Source: an uncultured Muribaculaceae bacterium
Lineage (GTDB): Bacteria; Bacteroidota; Bacteroidia; Bacteroidales; Muribaculaceae
DNA length: 64,000 nucleotides
Assembly (NCBI GenBank): GCA_910589055.1
Contig: CAJURN010000018.1
Location: 4,116-68,115, forward strand
Direction: 5' to 3'
Under the pieces are notes generated by a model. It saw only the letters and a program-made list of their open reading frames with translations. It was not told the DNA's origin and ran no database searches. A program made the translations under genes and the position numbers. Below, one piece after another: positions 25,739 to 33,715 of this stretch (position 1 is its first letter; every line of letters begins with the position of its first letter).

Positions 25739-26830
25739 ATGCTCGAAGGGCTGGAGAAAACCTCTCGCAAGCCCTTCCGCGTGGTCCCCTTCTTTGATCC
25801 CGCTCCATGGGGAGGTCAGTGGATGAAGGATGTGTGCGACCTCGACCGCTCGAAACAGAACTTCGGATGGTGCTTCGACTGTGTTCCCGAAGAAAACAGC
25901 CTTAACCTTGAGGTTGACGGCGTGCTTTTCGAGATGCCCGCCAACAATCTTGTGTTCTATAAGACCCGCGAACTCCTCGGGTCGCCCGTGGAAGCTCGTT
26001 TCGGTCAGGATTTCCCTATCCGCTTCGACTTCCTCGACACAATGGGCGGAGGCAACCTTAGCCTTCAGGTGCATCCCACAACCCAGTATATCCGCGATAC
26101 GTTCGGAATCTGGTACACTCAGGACGAAAGCTACTACCTGCTCGATGCCGAGGAAGGTGCCACCGTCTATCTCGGAGTGAAGACCGGTGTTGACCCGGAG
26201 GCGATGATTGCCGACCTGAACCGCTCGCAGGAGACAGGTTGCGAATTCGATGCCGAGAAATATGTCAACCGTCTTCCGGCCAAGAAACACGACCACTATC
26301 TCATCCCCGCAGGTACAATCCACTGTTCCGGTGCAGGAGCGATGGTGCTCGAAATCAGTGCCACGCCGAATATTTTCACATTCAAGCTCTGGGACTGGGG
26401 GCGTCTCGGCCTTGACGGACGTCCGCGCCCCATCAATATCGGACATGGCTCGAACGTGATTCAGTGGGAGCGCCAGACCGAATTCGTACACCGCGAGCTC
26501 GCCAACCATTTCCAACCGCTTGGCTCGGGCGACGGCTGGACCGCCGAACGCACCGGACTTCACGAAAACGAATTCATCGAAACTCACCGCCACTGGTTCA
26601 CCAAGCCCGTGACTCATCACACCGGAGGCGGCGTGAATGTGTTCAACGTCATCGAAGGCGACGAACTCATTGTTGAAAGCCCCACCGGAAGTTTCGAGCC
26701 ATTCGTGGTCCATTATGCCGAGACATTCATAATCCCGGCCTGCGTGGGTGAATACACCATCCGCCCCTATGGAGCTTCCGAAGGAAAGAAATGCGGCACA
26801 ATCAAGGCATTTGTACGTTTCAAAGCATAA
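25739..26830 (+). CDS. Class I mannose-6-phosphate isomerase domain protein
   Basis: 363 residues from the ATG at 25739, three bases after the amber stop of the preceding gene and in its frame. NLSLQVHPTTQYI carries the QxH zinc ligands of type I phosphomannose isomerases, DESYYLLDAEEGATVYLGV follows, and YLIPAGTIHCSG is the PAGTxH active-site block. The reaction is mannose 6-phosphate to fructose 6-phosphate in the cytoplasm. The opening (FRVVPFFDPAPWGGQWMKD) normally follows directly on the N-terminal domain seen upstream. It lies 17 bp before the ROK kinase start, so kinase and isomerase can act in sequence on mannose. Confidence 0.9.
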   Translation: MLEGLEKTSRKPFRVVPFFDPAPWGGQWMKDVCDLDRSKQNFGWCFDCVPEENSLNLEVDGVLFEMPANNLVFYKTRELLGSPVEARFGQDFPIRFDFLDTMGGGNLSLQVHPTTQYIRDTFGIWYTQDESYYLLDAEEGATVYLGVKTGVDPEAMIADLNRSQETGCEFDAEKYVNRLPAKKHDHYLIPAGTIHCSGAGAMVLEISATPNIFTFKLWDWGRLGLDGRPRPINIGHGSNVIQWERQTEFVHRELANHFQPLGSGDGWTAERTGLHENEFIETHRHWFTKPVTHHTGGGVNVFNVIEGDELIVESPTGSFEPFVVHYAETFIIPACVGEYTIRPYGASEGKKCGTIKAFVRFKA

Positions 26831-26847
26831 CAGCTCGAAAAAATACC

Positions 26848-27942
26848 ATGAACTACAAGAACGATAAGCGCACGGTCATGACCCTCGATGCGGGAGGCAC
26901 CAACTTCGTGTTTTCTGCCATCCGCGGGGGAGAGTATGTTGTGGAGCCCATCACGCTTCCGGCATGTGCCGACAACCTTGACAAATGTCTCGGCAATCTT
27001 GTAAAGGGCTTTTCGGCTGTCGAGAGCAGTCTCGGCGGAAAGGCTGATGCGATCAGCTTCGCCTTTCCCGGTCCTGCCGACTATGAGTCGGGTATCATAG
27101 GCGACCTGCCCAATTTTCCCTCATTCCGCGGAGGTGTGGCACTCGGCCCCTATCTGCGCATGAAATTCGGCATGCCGGTATTTATCAACAACGACGGAAA
27201 TCTTTTCGCTTACGGCGAGGCCATGACCGGGCTTCTTCCCGAAGTCAATGAGGCTTTGGCACAGGCCGGAAGCAAGAAGCGGTATAAGAATATTTTAGGA
27301 ATAACTTTAGGTACAGGTTTCGGAGCAGGAGTGGTGCTCGACGGCACACTCCTTACGGGCGACAACGGTTGCGGCGGCGATGTTTGGTGTCTGCGCAATA
27401 AGAAATATCCCGGCTGCATAGTCGAGGACAGCGTGAGCATCAGAGCCGTGCGCCGTGTCTACCGTGAACTTTCCGGCGACAAGTCCGAACTCACTCCCCG
27501 CGATATCTTTGAAATCGCCGAAGGTCTTCGCGACGGCGACCGTGAGAGTGCCGCGGCATCTTTCGCCGAACTCGGCGAGATGGCGGGCGATGCGATTGCA
27601 TCGGCAGTAACGCTTGTCGACGGGCTGATTGTTTTAGGTGGAGGTCTTACAGGCGCGTCAAAGTATATCATCCCTGCGATGATTGACGAACTCAGCGCCA
27701 TGACCGAAAAAATGGGTAGTGCGGTGTTCCCCAGGCTGCAATCGAAGGTCTATAACCTTGATGATGCAGCCGGGGCACGTGCATTTGTCGTCGACGACCG
27801 CCGGCAGGTTCTGATACCCGGAACTTCCGAGGTTGTGGATTACGATGTGTCGAAGCGCATCGGCGTGGCCGTGACGCGGCAAGGCACAAGCCGCTCGGTA
27901 GCTCTGGGAGCCTACATGTTTGCCCTGAATAAACTTGGATAA
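26848..27942 (+). CDS. ROK family sugar kinase (probable mannokinase/hexokinase)
   Basis: 364 residues from ATG at 26848 (MNYKNDKRTVMTLDAGGTNF); an earlier ATG at 26791 overlaps the isomerase gene and is unlikely. The phosphate-1 motif LDAGGTNFVF, FPGPADYESG, a catalytic-type NNDGNLFAYGE (aspartate in NND) and LGTGFGAGVV fit the ROK fold. The ROK zinc region is divergent: instead of ExGH and CxCGxxGCxE it reads GCGGDVWCLRNKKYPGCIVED. A kinase making mannose 6-phosphate for the adjacent isomerase is the natural inference; fructokinase or glucokinase activity cannot be excluded. Confidence 0.85.
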   Translation: MNYKNDKRTVMTLDAGGTNFVFSAIRGGEYVVEPITLPACADNLDKCLGNLVKGFSAVESSLGGKADAISFAFPGPADYESGIIGDLPNFPSFRGGVALGPYLRMKFGMPVFINNDGNLFAYGEAMTGLLPEVNEALAQAGSKKRYKNILGITLGTGFGAGVVLDGTLLTGDNGCGGDVWCLRNKKYPGCIVEDSVSIRAVRRVYRELSGDKSELTPRDIFEIAEGLRDGDRESAAASFAELGEMAGDAIASAVTLVDGLIVLGGGLTGASKYIIPAMIDELSAMTEKMGSAVFPRLQSKVYNLDDAAGARAFVVDDRRQVLIPGTSEVVDYDVSKRIGVAVTRQGTSRSVALGAYMFALNKLG

Positions 27943-27993
27943 ATCTATCTCACTTGAACCAACCATAATAAACGACATTCATCACAACTGACC

Positions 27994-28455
27994 ATGAAAA
28001 AGACAATATACTTGCTTGCACTGCTGCTCTTGACCGCTCTCTCGGCATGTAGCGACGAGGACAACGGAAGCCGCGTGCAGTCCGAGCTGATGTACGGCTG
28101 GCGCATGACAGCGATGCAGACCGACGGCGAGAGTGCCGACGTTAGCGCCACTCCCATTCCCGAATTGCTTTATTTCGGCGAGCAGAGCGTGTGCTACATG
28201 GCAACTCCCGTCTGCAGCGACGGCGAATGGTCCTACCGCGACCGGCGCACCGCATGGAGCGTAACTCCCGACGGCGACATCCTCAACATCGCGGCAATGC
28301 TTCCGGTGTCGGTCTACATCGACGAGGTAAATGCCGGAAAACTCAAAATCCACTATTTCGAATACACCGCCACCGGTCATCTTTCAAGAATAGACAAGGA
28401 TTTTATTCGCGAGAACGTAGAAATTATTGACTTGAAAATAAGGGTAAAGGAATAG
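27994..28455 (+). CDS. Small lipoprotein of unknown function (lipocalin-like)
   Basis: 153 residues. The signal peptide MKKTIYLLALLLLTALSAC ends in a lipobox (L-S-A-C19), so the mature protein is lipid-anchored at the periplasmic face or on the cell surface. The rest is beta-rich, with the WRMTAMQTDGES strand at the start and FEYTATGHLSRI near the end, suggestive of a small lipocalin-like barrel; no confident family. It precedes another lipoprotein of similar size and the first SusC, so it may be an accessory glycan-binding or assembly protein. Confidence 0.75.
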   Translation: MKKTIYLLALLLLTALSACSDEDNGSRVQSELMYGWRMTAMQTDGESADVSATPIPELLYFGEQSVCYMATPVCSDGEWSYRDRRTAWSVTPDGDILNIAAMLPVSVYIDEVNAGKLKIHYFEYTATGHLSRIDKDFIRENVEIIDLKIRVKE

Positions 28456-28486
28456 ACGCTACACCCATTACCGAGTGCTATAAATC

Positions 28487-29020
28487 ATGAAAAAATTTGG
28501 ATACATACTTCTGTCATTGCTGGGTCTTATTGTGTGCTCATGCAGCGACGACGTCCAGGCCGATTCCTTGCTCCCGGGCCTGTGGCAGCAGGAGCAGGTG
28601 TTTGTCGACGGAGTGGCCTGTGACCTTTCCGAAGGAGAAGCCGCAACGACAGTTTTCATAGAATCAAACGGTGTGTACCGCCTCTTCGACGGCAAGACAT
28701 CGACAGTGCATCCCGGAACATGGCTCGTGAGCGACGACAACTGGCTCAACATGTCAATGGATAAGATTCAGGGAAAGAACAGCGACGGAACATTCCGCTT
28801 CGGGCAGTATCTCGTGCGATTCACCATCGAGAAAGTGACAGCAACCGAGCTTGAACTGCGCATCCGCACCTACCTGCGCGAACGCAAGCTCACGGTGATG
28901 TTCAACCTCATCGGCAGCGACAACACCGACGGTATGACAGGCGAGGAACTTCTCGAACTCGATACCCTCAACAAGCAATTGCATACCTACCGGTATGTCT
29001 TCAAAAAAGTAAACGACTAA
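28487..29020 (+). CDS. Lipocalin-like lipoprotein
   Basis: 177 residues with signal peptide and lipobox (LIVCSC, C19 expected as lipid site). The body starts LLPGLWQQEQVFVDGV, the G-x-W lipocalin-type first strand, and contains GVYRLFDG and GTWLVSDDNWLNMS, as in the lipocalin-like (DUF) proteins common in Bacteroidales. It may be a paralogue of the preceding small lipoprotein. Probably exported with the SusC/D machinery; ligand unknown. Confidence 0.75.
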   Translation: MKKFGYILLSLLGLIVCSCSDDVQADSLLPGLWQQEQVFVDGVACDLSEGEAATTVFIESNGVYRLFDGKTSTVHPGTWLVSDDNWLNMSMDKIQGKNSDGTFRFGQYLVRFTIEKVTATELELRIRTYLRERKLTVMFNLIGSDNTDGMTGEELLELDTLNKQLHTYRYVFKKVND

Positions 29021-29039
29021 TCCTCCCGATATTGCAGAT

Positions 29040-32039
29040 ATGAAAAATCTATTGATTGCATTGCTGCTCATGCTGCCGCTCGCAGCCGCAGGACAACACA
29101 CTGTCAACGGTACGGTTTTCGATGCCGCAACGGGAGAAACCCTCATCGGTGCTTCCGTTCAGGTCGAAGGCACCTCCGTGGCTACAATTACCGATATCGA
29201 CGGTAATTTCCGCATCACCCTCCCGCCGGGGAAAGATAAACTGAGTGTGAGCTACATCGGCTACAACCGAAAGGTAGTATCGGTGGGCAAGAATTCGGAA
29301 ATCAAAATCCGTCTCGAAGAGAGCTCCAACAGCCTTGACGAAGTCGTGGTTGTGGGTTACGGCGCGCAGAAGAAGGAAACACTTGTCGGCTCGATTTCAT
29401 CAATCAAGTCGAAGGAGCTTGTGAGCGTCCCGGCAACGAACCTCACCCAGACACTCGCCGGTAAGGCCTCAGGTCTTGCCGTGGTGCAGTCGTCGGGCGA
29501 AATCGGCCGCGATGAGGCTCAGATTTTCATCCGAGGCAAGGCCACCTTCGCAGGCGAGAGCGCCCAGCCGCTCATTATCATCGACGGTGTGATTCAGGAC
29601 AGCTTCTCGCAACTCGACCCCAACGAAGTAGAGACCATCAACATTCTCAAGGACGCCTCGGCCACAGCCGTCTACGGCGTAAAAGGTGCCAACGGTGTCA
29701 TCATCGTAACCACCAAGCGTGGTATCGAAGGCAAGCCCCAGGTTTCGCTCACGGCAAATGTGGCCGTAAGCAGTCCCATGCGACTCCACAAGCCCATCGA
29801 AGGCTACCGTACGGCTCTGCTGCGAAACGTGCTTGACAATGCTGCCGGAATACAGATGAGCTATACCGCCGACCAGCTTATGAACTGGCGCACCAAAGCC
29901 TCTCCCTACACCGAACCCGACATCGACTGGATGGACGAGATTATGAAAGGCTCTTCCACCCAGCAGCAATACAATGTGAATGTGCGTGGCGGTACAAAGG
30001 CTGTACGCTACTTCATCTCAGGCGGATTCTTCACTCAGGATTCTCCCTTCCGCAATGATGACATCACCAACTTCAACCGCTTCAACTTCCGCTCGAACCT
30101 CGACATTGACGTGACCCGCGAATTCAGTGTGTCGCTCAATCTCAATTCACGTGTCGAGAGCCGTACCTATCCTTACAATCTCTTCTACAACTCATGGAGC
30201 GTGTACCACGACGCGTATTCCCAGTCCGGTATTAAGTACCCCGTCTACAACATGGACGGCTCCTACGCTCCCAACAACATCATATCGCGCATCAAGGATT
30301 CCGGTCAGGGCAAGAGCAAGCGCTCGGTGCTTGATGTGGCCTTCACAGCCGAGTACAAGCTCGACCGCCTGCTCAAGGGTCTTGCAGTCAAAGGTCAGGT
30401 GGCCTACAATGACAATACATCCCACTCCAAGCTCTATACAAAGCAGGCAGCCATCTATGACTACAAATATGAAACCGATACTTACCTCCTGCTTACACCG
30501 GGACGCCCCGTGCATTACGACTGGGACGACGTGGGCAATGCCCGACGCCTTTACTGGGAGGCTGCCCTGACTTATGCCGGGGATTTCGGAAAGAACAAAA
30601 TCAATGCCCTCGTGCTCTTCAACCAGATGCTCCATGGCGACCATGCCGGTCAGGACTACGCCACACAGGGTCTGGTGGGACGTGTGACCTACAACTACGG
30701 CGAGCGCTATCTTGCCGAGGTCAATTTCGGTCTCAACGGTTCAGAGAACTTCGCTCCCGGAAAGCGCTACGGATTCTTCCCCGCCTTCTCGCTTGGCTGG
30801 ATTATGTCGCGTGAGAAATTCTGGGAAAATGCAGGACTCAGCGACATCGTGAGCCACTTCAAGATCCGCGCATCCCTCGGTTGGGTCGGCAACGACCGTG
30901 CCTGGGCTTATGTGAGCGAGACAAACACTACCGAGGAGCAGCGTTTCATCTATCTCCAGCAGTACATCTACTCGGGCGGCTATATTTTCGGCGACACAAG
31001 CATCGGCGGCATCCGCAGCTCGCTTGTTGCCAACCCCGATGTGACATGGGAAAAATCACGCAAGTTCAATGTCGGCTTCGAGACCCGTCTTCTCCGCGAC
31101 GAGATTTCCCTTACAGCGGAGTACTTCAACGAATACCGTAAGGACATCCTTACTCAGAACGAGAATATTCCGTCTTATTTCGGCGCAACATCTGTGCCTG
31201 CCAATATCGGCCGCATCCGCAACCAGGGTGTTGAAATCGAACTTGGCTACGACAAGGCAATCAACCGCGACTTCTCATTCTATGTGAAAGGCAACTTCAG
31301 CTTTGCACGGAACAAGATTCTTGAAAAGGGTAGTGCACGCGGCGTACTTCCTTATCAGCGCCCCGAAGGCTTCGCCATCGACACTCCGCTGAAATATGTG
31401 ACTCTGGGCTACTTCCAGTCCTACGAGGAAATTGAAAACAGCCCTTCACAGCTCGGAATCTCGGGTAATGTGGAGGTAAATCCCGGCGACCTCAAGTACA
31501 AGGATATCAACGGCGACGGCGTTATCGACCGTTTCGACCAGATTCGAGTTGGCTTCCCCACCACGCCTGAGATTCAGTACGGATTCAATGTGGGTCTCTT
31601 CTGGAAAGGCTTCGACGTGTCGGCTCTCTTCCAGGGCGTGGCAAATGTGTCCTACGACAAGAACTGGGAAATCATGTGGGCCTTCTCCAACAATGACAAT
31701 GTGTTCCCGCGTCATTGGTACTACTGGACTCCCGAAATGGGTGATGACGCGGCGCAGTACACCGAGATGTACGGCAAATACCATAACAACGAGGCCGGAG
31801 CCGACTACACCCTCTCGAGCGGCAGCTATATCCGCTTCAAGAACCTCGACATTGGCTACACGCTCCCGGCATCGGTGACTGAGAATATTTTCATCAATCA
31901 GATACGTGTCTACATGTCGGCCCTGAACCTTTGCACATGGTCGAAGGAGAAGGGTCTCGACCCCGACAACCGCGACAACCGAGGCGGAACAATGCCTCCG
32001 TCGCGCAGCTTCAACTTCGGTGTAAACATTAATTTCTAA
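29040..32039 (+). CDS. SusC/RagA family TonB-linked outer membrane protein (first pair)
   Basis: 999 residues. Signal peptide (1-18), then a CarboxypepD_reg-like beta-sandwich (about 22-97: VNGTVFDAATGETLIGASVQVEG), the TonB box/plug start DEVVVVGYGAQKKETLVGS (about 101-119), the plug with LIIIDGVIQ, ILKDASATAVYGVKGANGVIIVTTKRG, and the 22-strand barrel to a terminal aromatic F. SusC proteins import oligosaccharides across the outer membrane with TonB energy, capped by the SusD lipoprotein encoded 8 bp downstream. The ligand is inferred to be an alpha-mannoside from the GH92 and mannose genes around it. Confidence 0.96.
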   Translation: MKNLLIALLLMLPLAAAGQHTVNGTVFDAATGETLIGASVQVEGTSVATITDIDGNFRITLPPGKDKLSVSYIGYNRKVVSVGKNSEIKIRLEESSNSLDEVVVVGYGAQKKETLVGSISSIKSKELVSVPATNLTQTLAGKASGLAVVQSSGEIGRDEAQIFIRGKATFAGESAQPLIIIDGVIQDSFSQLDPNEVETINILKDASATAVYGVKGANGVIIVTTKRGIEGKPQVSLTANVAVSSPMRLHKPIEGYRTALLRNVLDNAAGIQMSYTADQLMNWRTKASPYTEPDIDWMDEIMKGSSTQQQYNVNVRGGTKAVRYFISGGFFTQDSPFRNDDITNFNRFNFRSNLDIDVTREFSVSLNLNSRVESRTYPYNLFYNSWSVYHDAYSQSGIKYPVYNMDGSYAPNNIISRIKDSGQGKSKRSVLDVAFTAEYKLDRLLKGLAVKGQVAYNDNTSHSKLYTKQAAIYDYKYETDTYLLLTPGRPVHYDWDDVGNARRLYWEAALTYAGDFGKNKINALVLFNQMLHGDHAGQDYATQGLVGRVTYNYGERYLAEVNFGLNGSENFAPGKRYGFFPAFSLGWIMSREKFWENAGLSDIVSHFKIRASLGWVGNDRAWAYVSETNTTEEQRFIYLQQYIYSGGYIFGDTSIGGIRSSLVANPDVTWEKSRKFNVGFETRLLRDEISLTAEYFNEYRKDILTQNENIPSYFGATSVPANIGRIRNQGVEIELGYDKAINRDFSFYVKGNFSFARNKILEKGSARGVLPYQRPEGFAIDTPLKYVTLGYFQSYEEIENSPSQLGISGNVEVNPGDLKYKDINGDGVIDRFDQIRVGFPTTPEIQYGFNVGLFWKGFDVSALFQGVANVSYDKNWEIMWAFSNNDNVFPRHWYYWTPEMGDDAAQYTEMYGKYHNNEAGADYTLSSGSYIRFKNLDIGYTLPASVTENIFINQIRVYMSALNLCTWSKEKGLDPDNRDNRGGTMPPSRSFNFGVNINF

Positions 32040-32047
32040 TCGACATC

Positions 32048-33688
32048 ATGAAAAAATATATAGTGGCAACAGCGATTTCGGCGGCTTTGGCTCTGTGCTC
32101 CTGCAACGACTTCCTTGACAGAGCGCCGGATCTCAACCTCGATGAGGAAAAGGTGTTTTCCGACTACGAGACAGCATACAAGTATCATGCCGACATCTAT
32201 TCAAGCCTGAAAAAAGGATTCAACGTGCTCGGCTCGTTCCAGCCCGTTCCTCTGGCCTGCGCTTCCGACGAGGCTGAGGCTTCCGACGGCTGGCACAGCT
32301 CCAATGAACTGAATATCGGCTCGTATGACGGCGTCGACAATGTGCTCGACAACAATTATATTGGTATCCGCAAGGCCAATACCTTCCTCAGCAAGGCCGA
32401 TATGATTCCATTCCCCGACGAGGAAACACGCACCCGGATGCTTGGCGAGGTATATTTCCTGCGCGCCTTCTATTTCCACGAAATCGTGAAGCGCTACGGC
32501 GGCATGCCCATTCTCAACGACATCATCCTTTCGCCTAACGACAATCTCAACCTTCCGCGCAACTCCTATTCCGAATGTGTCTCGGCTATTGTTTCCGACC
32601 TTGACCGTGCCGCGGAAATGTTGCCTGTGACTTTTGACGAGGCCAACCTCGGACGCCCGACCAAGGGTGCGGCTCTTGCGCTGAAGGCACGCGTACTCCT
32701 GTATGCCGCAAGTCCTGTGTGGGACAAGGAAATTACTTCGGCCGACAAGTGGGCGCTCGCAGCTCAGGCCGCACTCGATGTAATCAACCTCAAGAACGGC
32801 GGTGCCGATGCTTACAGCCTGTACAATACAGGTGCCGGAGCCACCGACTACGAGCAGCAGTTCTTCGTGCGTCCACCCGAGAATCCGGAAGTGATTTTCT
32901 TCTACAACGACCTGCCCCAGGGATTCGACAGCGAGGAAATTTCCGTATGGGCACCTTCCGGCGAAGGTTACATGGGTAAAGGCTCGATATGGCCCACACA
33001 GAATTTCGTGGATATGTACGAGATGGCGAATGGCAAGAGCATCACCGACCCGACTTCGGGCTATGATGAGGAAAAACCTTACGAAAACCGCGATCCGCGT
33101 TTCTACAAGACCATAATTTACAACGGTTCGGTTTGGCAGGATATAACCGCCGAAACCTACGTGGGCGGTAAGCACCGTCTCAAACTCACCAACTGCCGTA
33201 CAGGCTACTTCGTCCGTAAGTATCTGCCCGAGGTCGTAAAGAGCAATTCTTCAGTGAAGAGCTACCATAACTGGCAGTATATACGTCTGGCCGAGGTTTA
33301 CCTCAACTATGCAGAGGCAATCAACGAGGCCGAAGGTCCTGCCAAGGCTTATCGCTATGTCAACGCTATCCGCACCCGTTCGGGCATGCCCGAGCTGCCT
33401 GCCGGACTGTCGCAGACCGAGATGCGCGAGCGCATCCGCCACGAGCGTGCCATCGAGCTGGCTTTCGAGGATCACCGCTGGTGGGACGTGCGCCGCTGGA
33501 ACGAAGGCGAGAAGTATTTCAACGGACCATTCTATGGCATGCAGATCTCGAAAGAAGCCGACGGAACATTCTCCATGGTGCGCGTCGTGTTTGAAAACCG
33601 TATATACTCATCCAAGATGAATCTGTATCCGATTCCCACAACCGAGCTGGACAAGAACAGCAGTTATGTGCAGAATCCCGGATGGTAA
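32048..33688 (+). CDS. SusD/RagB family nutrient-binding lipoprotein (first pair)
   Basis: 546 residues. Lipobox ALCSCNDFLD places the lipidated cysteine at about residue 19. The TPR-like SusD helices are visible as AYKYHADIYSSL, FLRAFYFHEIVKRYGGMPI, and the C-terminal block IRLAEVYLNYAEAINEA, RIRHERAIELAFEDHRWWDVRRW and YPIPTTEL. SusD sits on the cell surface as the lid of SusC and binds the glycan. It follows the first susC by 8 bp. Confidence 0.96.
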   Translation: MKKYIVATAISAALALCSCNDFLDRAPDLNLDEEKVFSDYETAYKYHADIYSSLKKGFNVLGSFQPVPLACASDEAEASDGWHSSNELNIGSYDGVDNVLDNNYIGIRKANTFLSKADMIPFPDEETRTRMLGEVYFLRAFYFHEIVKRYGGMPILNDIILSPNDNLNLPRNSYSECVSAIVSDLDRAAEMLPVTFDEANLGRPTKGAALALKARVLLYAASPVWDKEITSADKWALAAQAALDVINLKNGGADAYSLYNTGAGATDYEQQFFVRPPENPEVIFFYNDLPQGFDSEEISVWAPSGEGYMGKGSIWPTQNFVDMYEMANGKSITDPTSGYDEEKPYENRDPRFYKTIIYNGSVWQDITAETYVGGKHRLKLTNCRTGYFVRKYLPEVVKSNSSVKSYHNWQYIRLAEVYLNYAEAINEAEGPAKAYRYVNAIRTRSGMPELPAGLSQTEMRERIRHERAIELAFEDHRWWDVRRWNEGEKYFNGPFYGMQISKEADGTFSMVRVVFENRIYSSKMNLYPIPTTELDKNSSYVQNPGW

Positions 33689-33715
33689 TCTTAACTATTT
33701 GAACTACCTGAAGAT

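Noticed and set aside
25268..26713. Long antisense reading frame (481 codons) opposite the isomerase genes
   Set aside because: Frame is open because of the strong third-position GC bias of the sense genes; composition is rich in V, E, H and G without motifs, and the sense strand has clear isomerase motifs.
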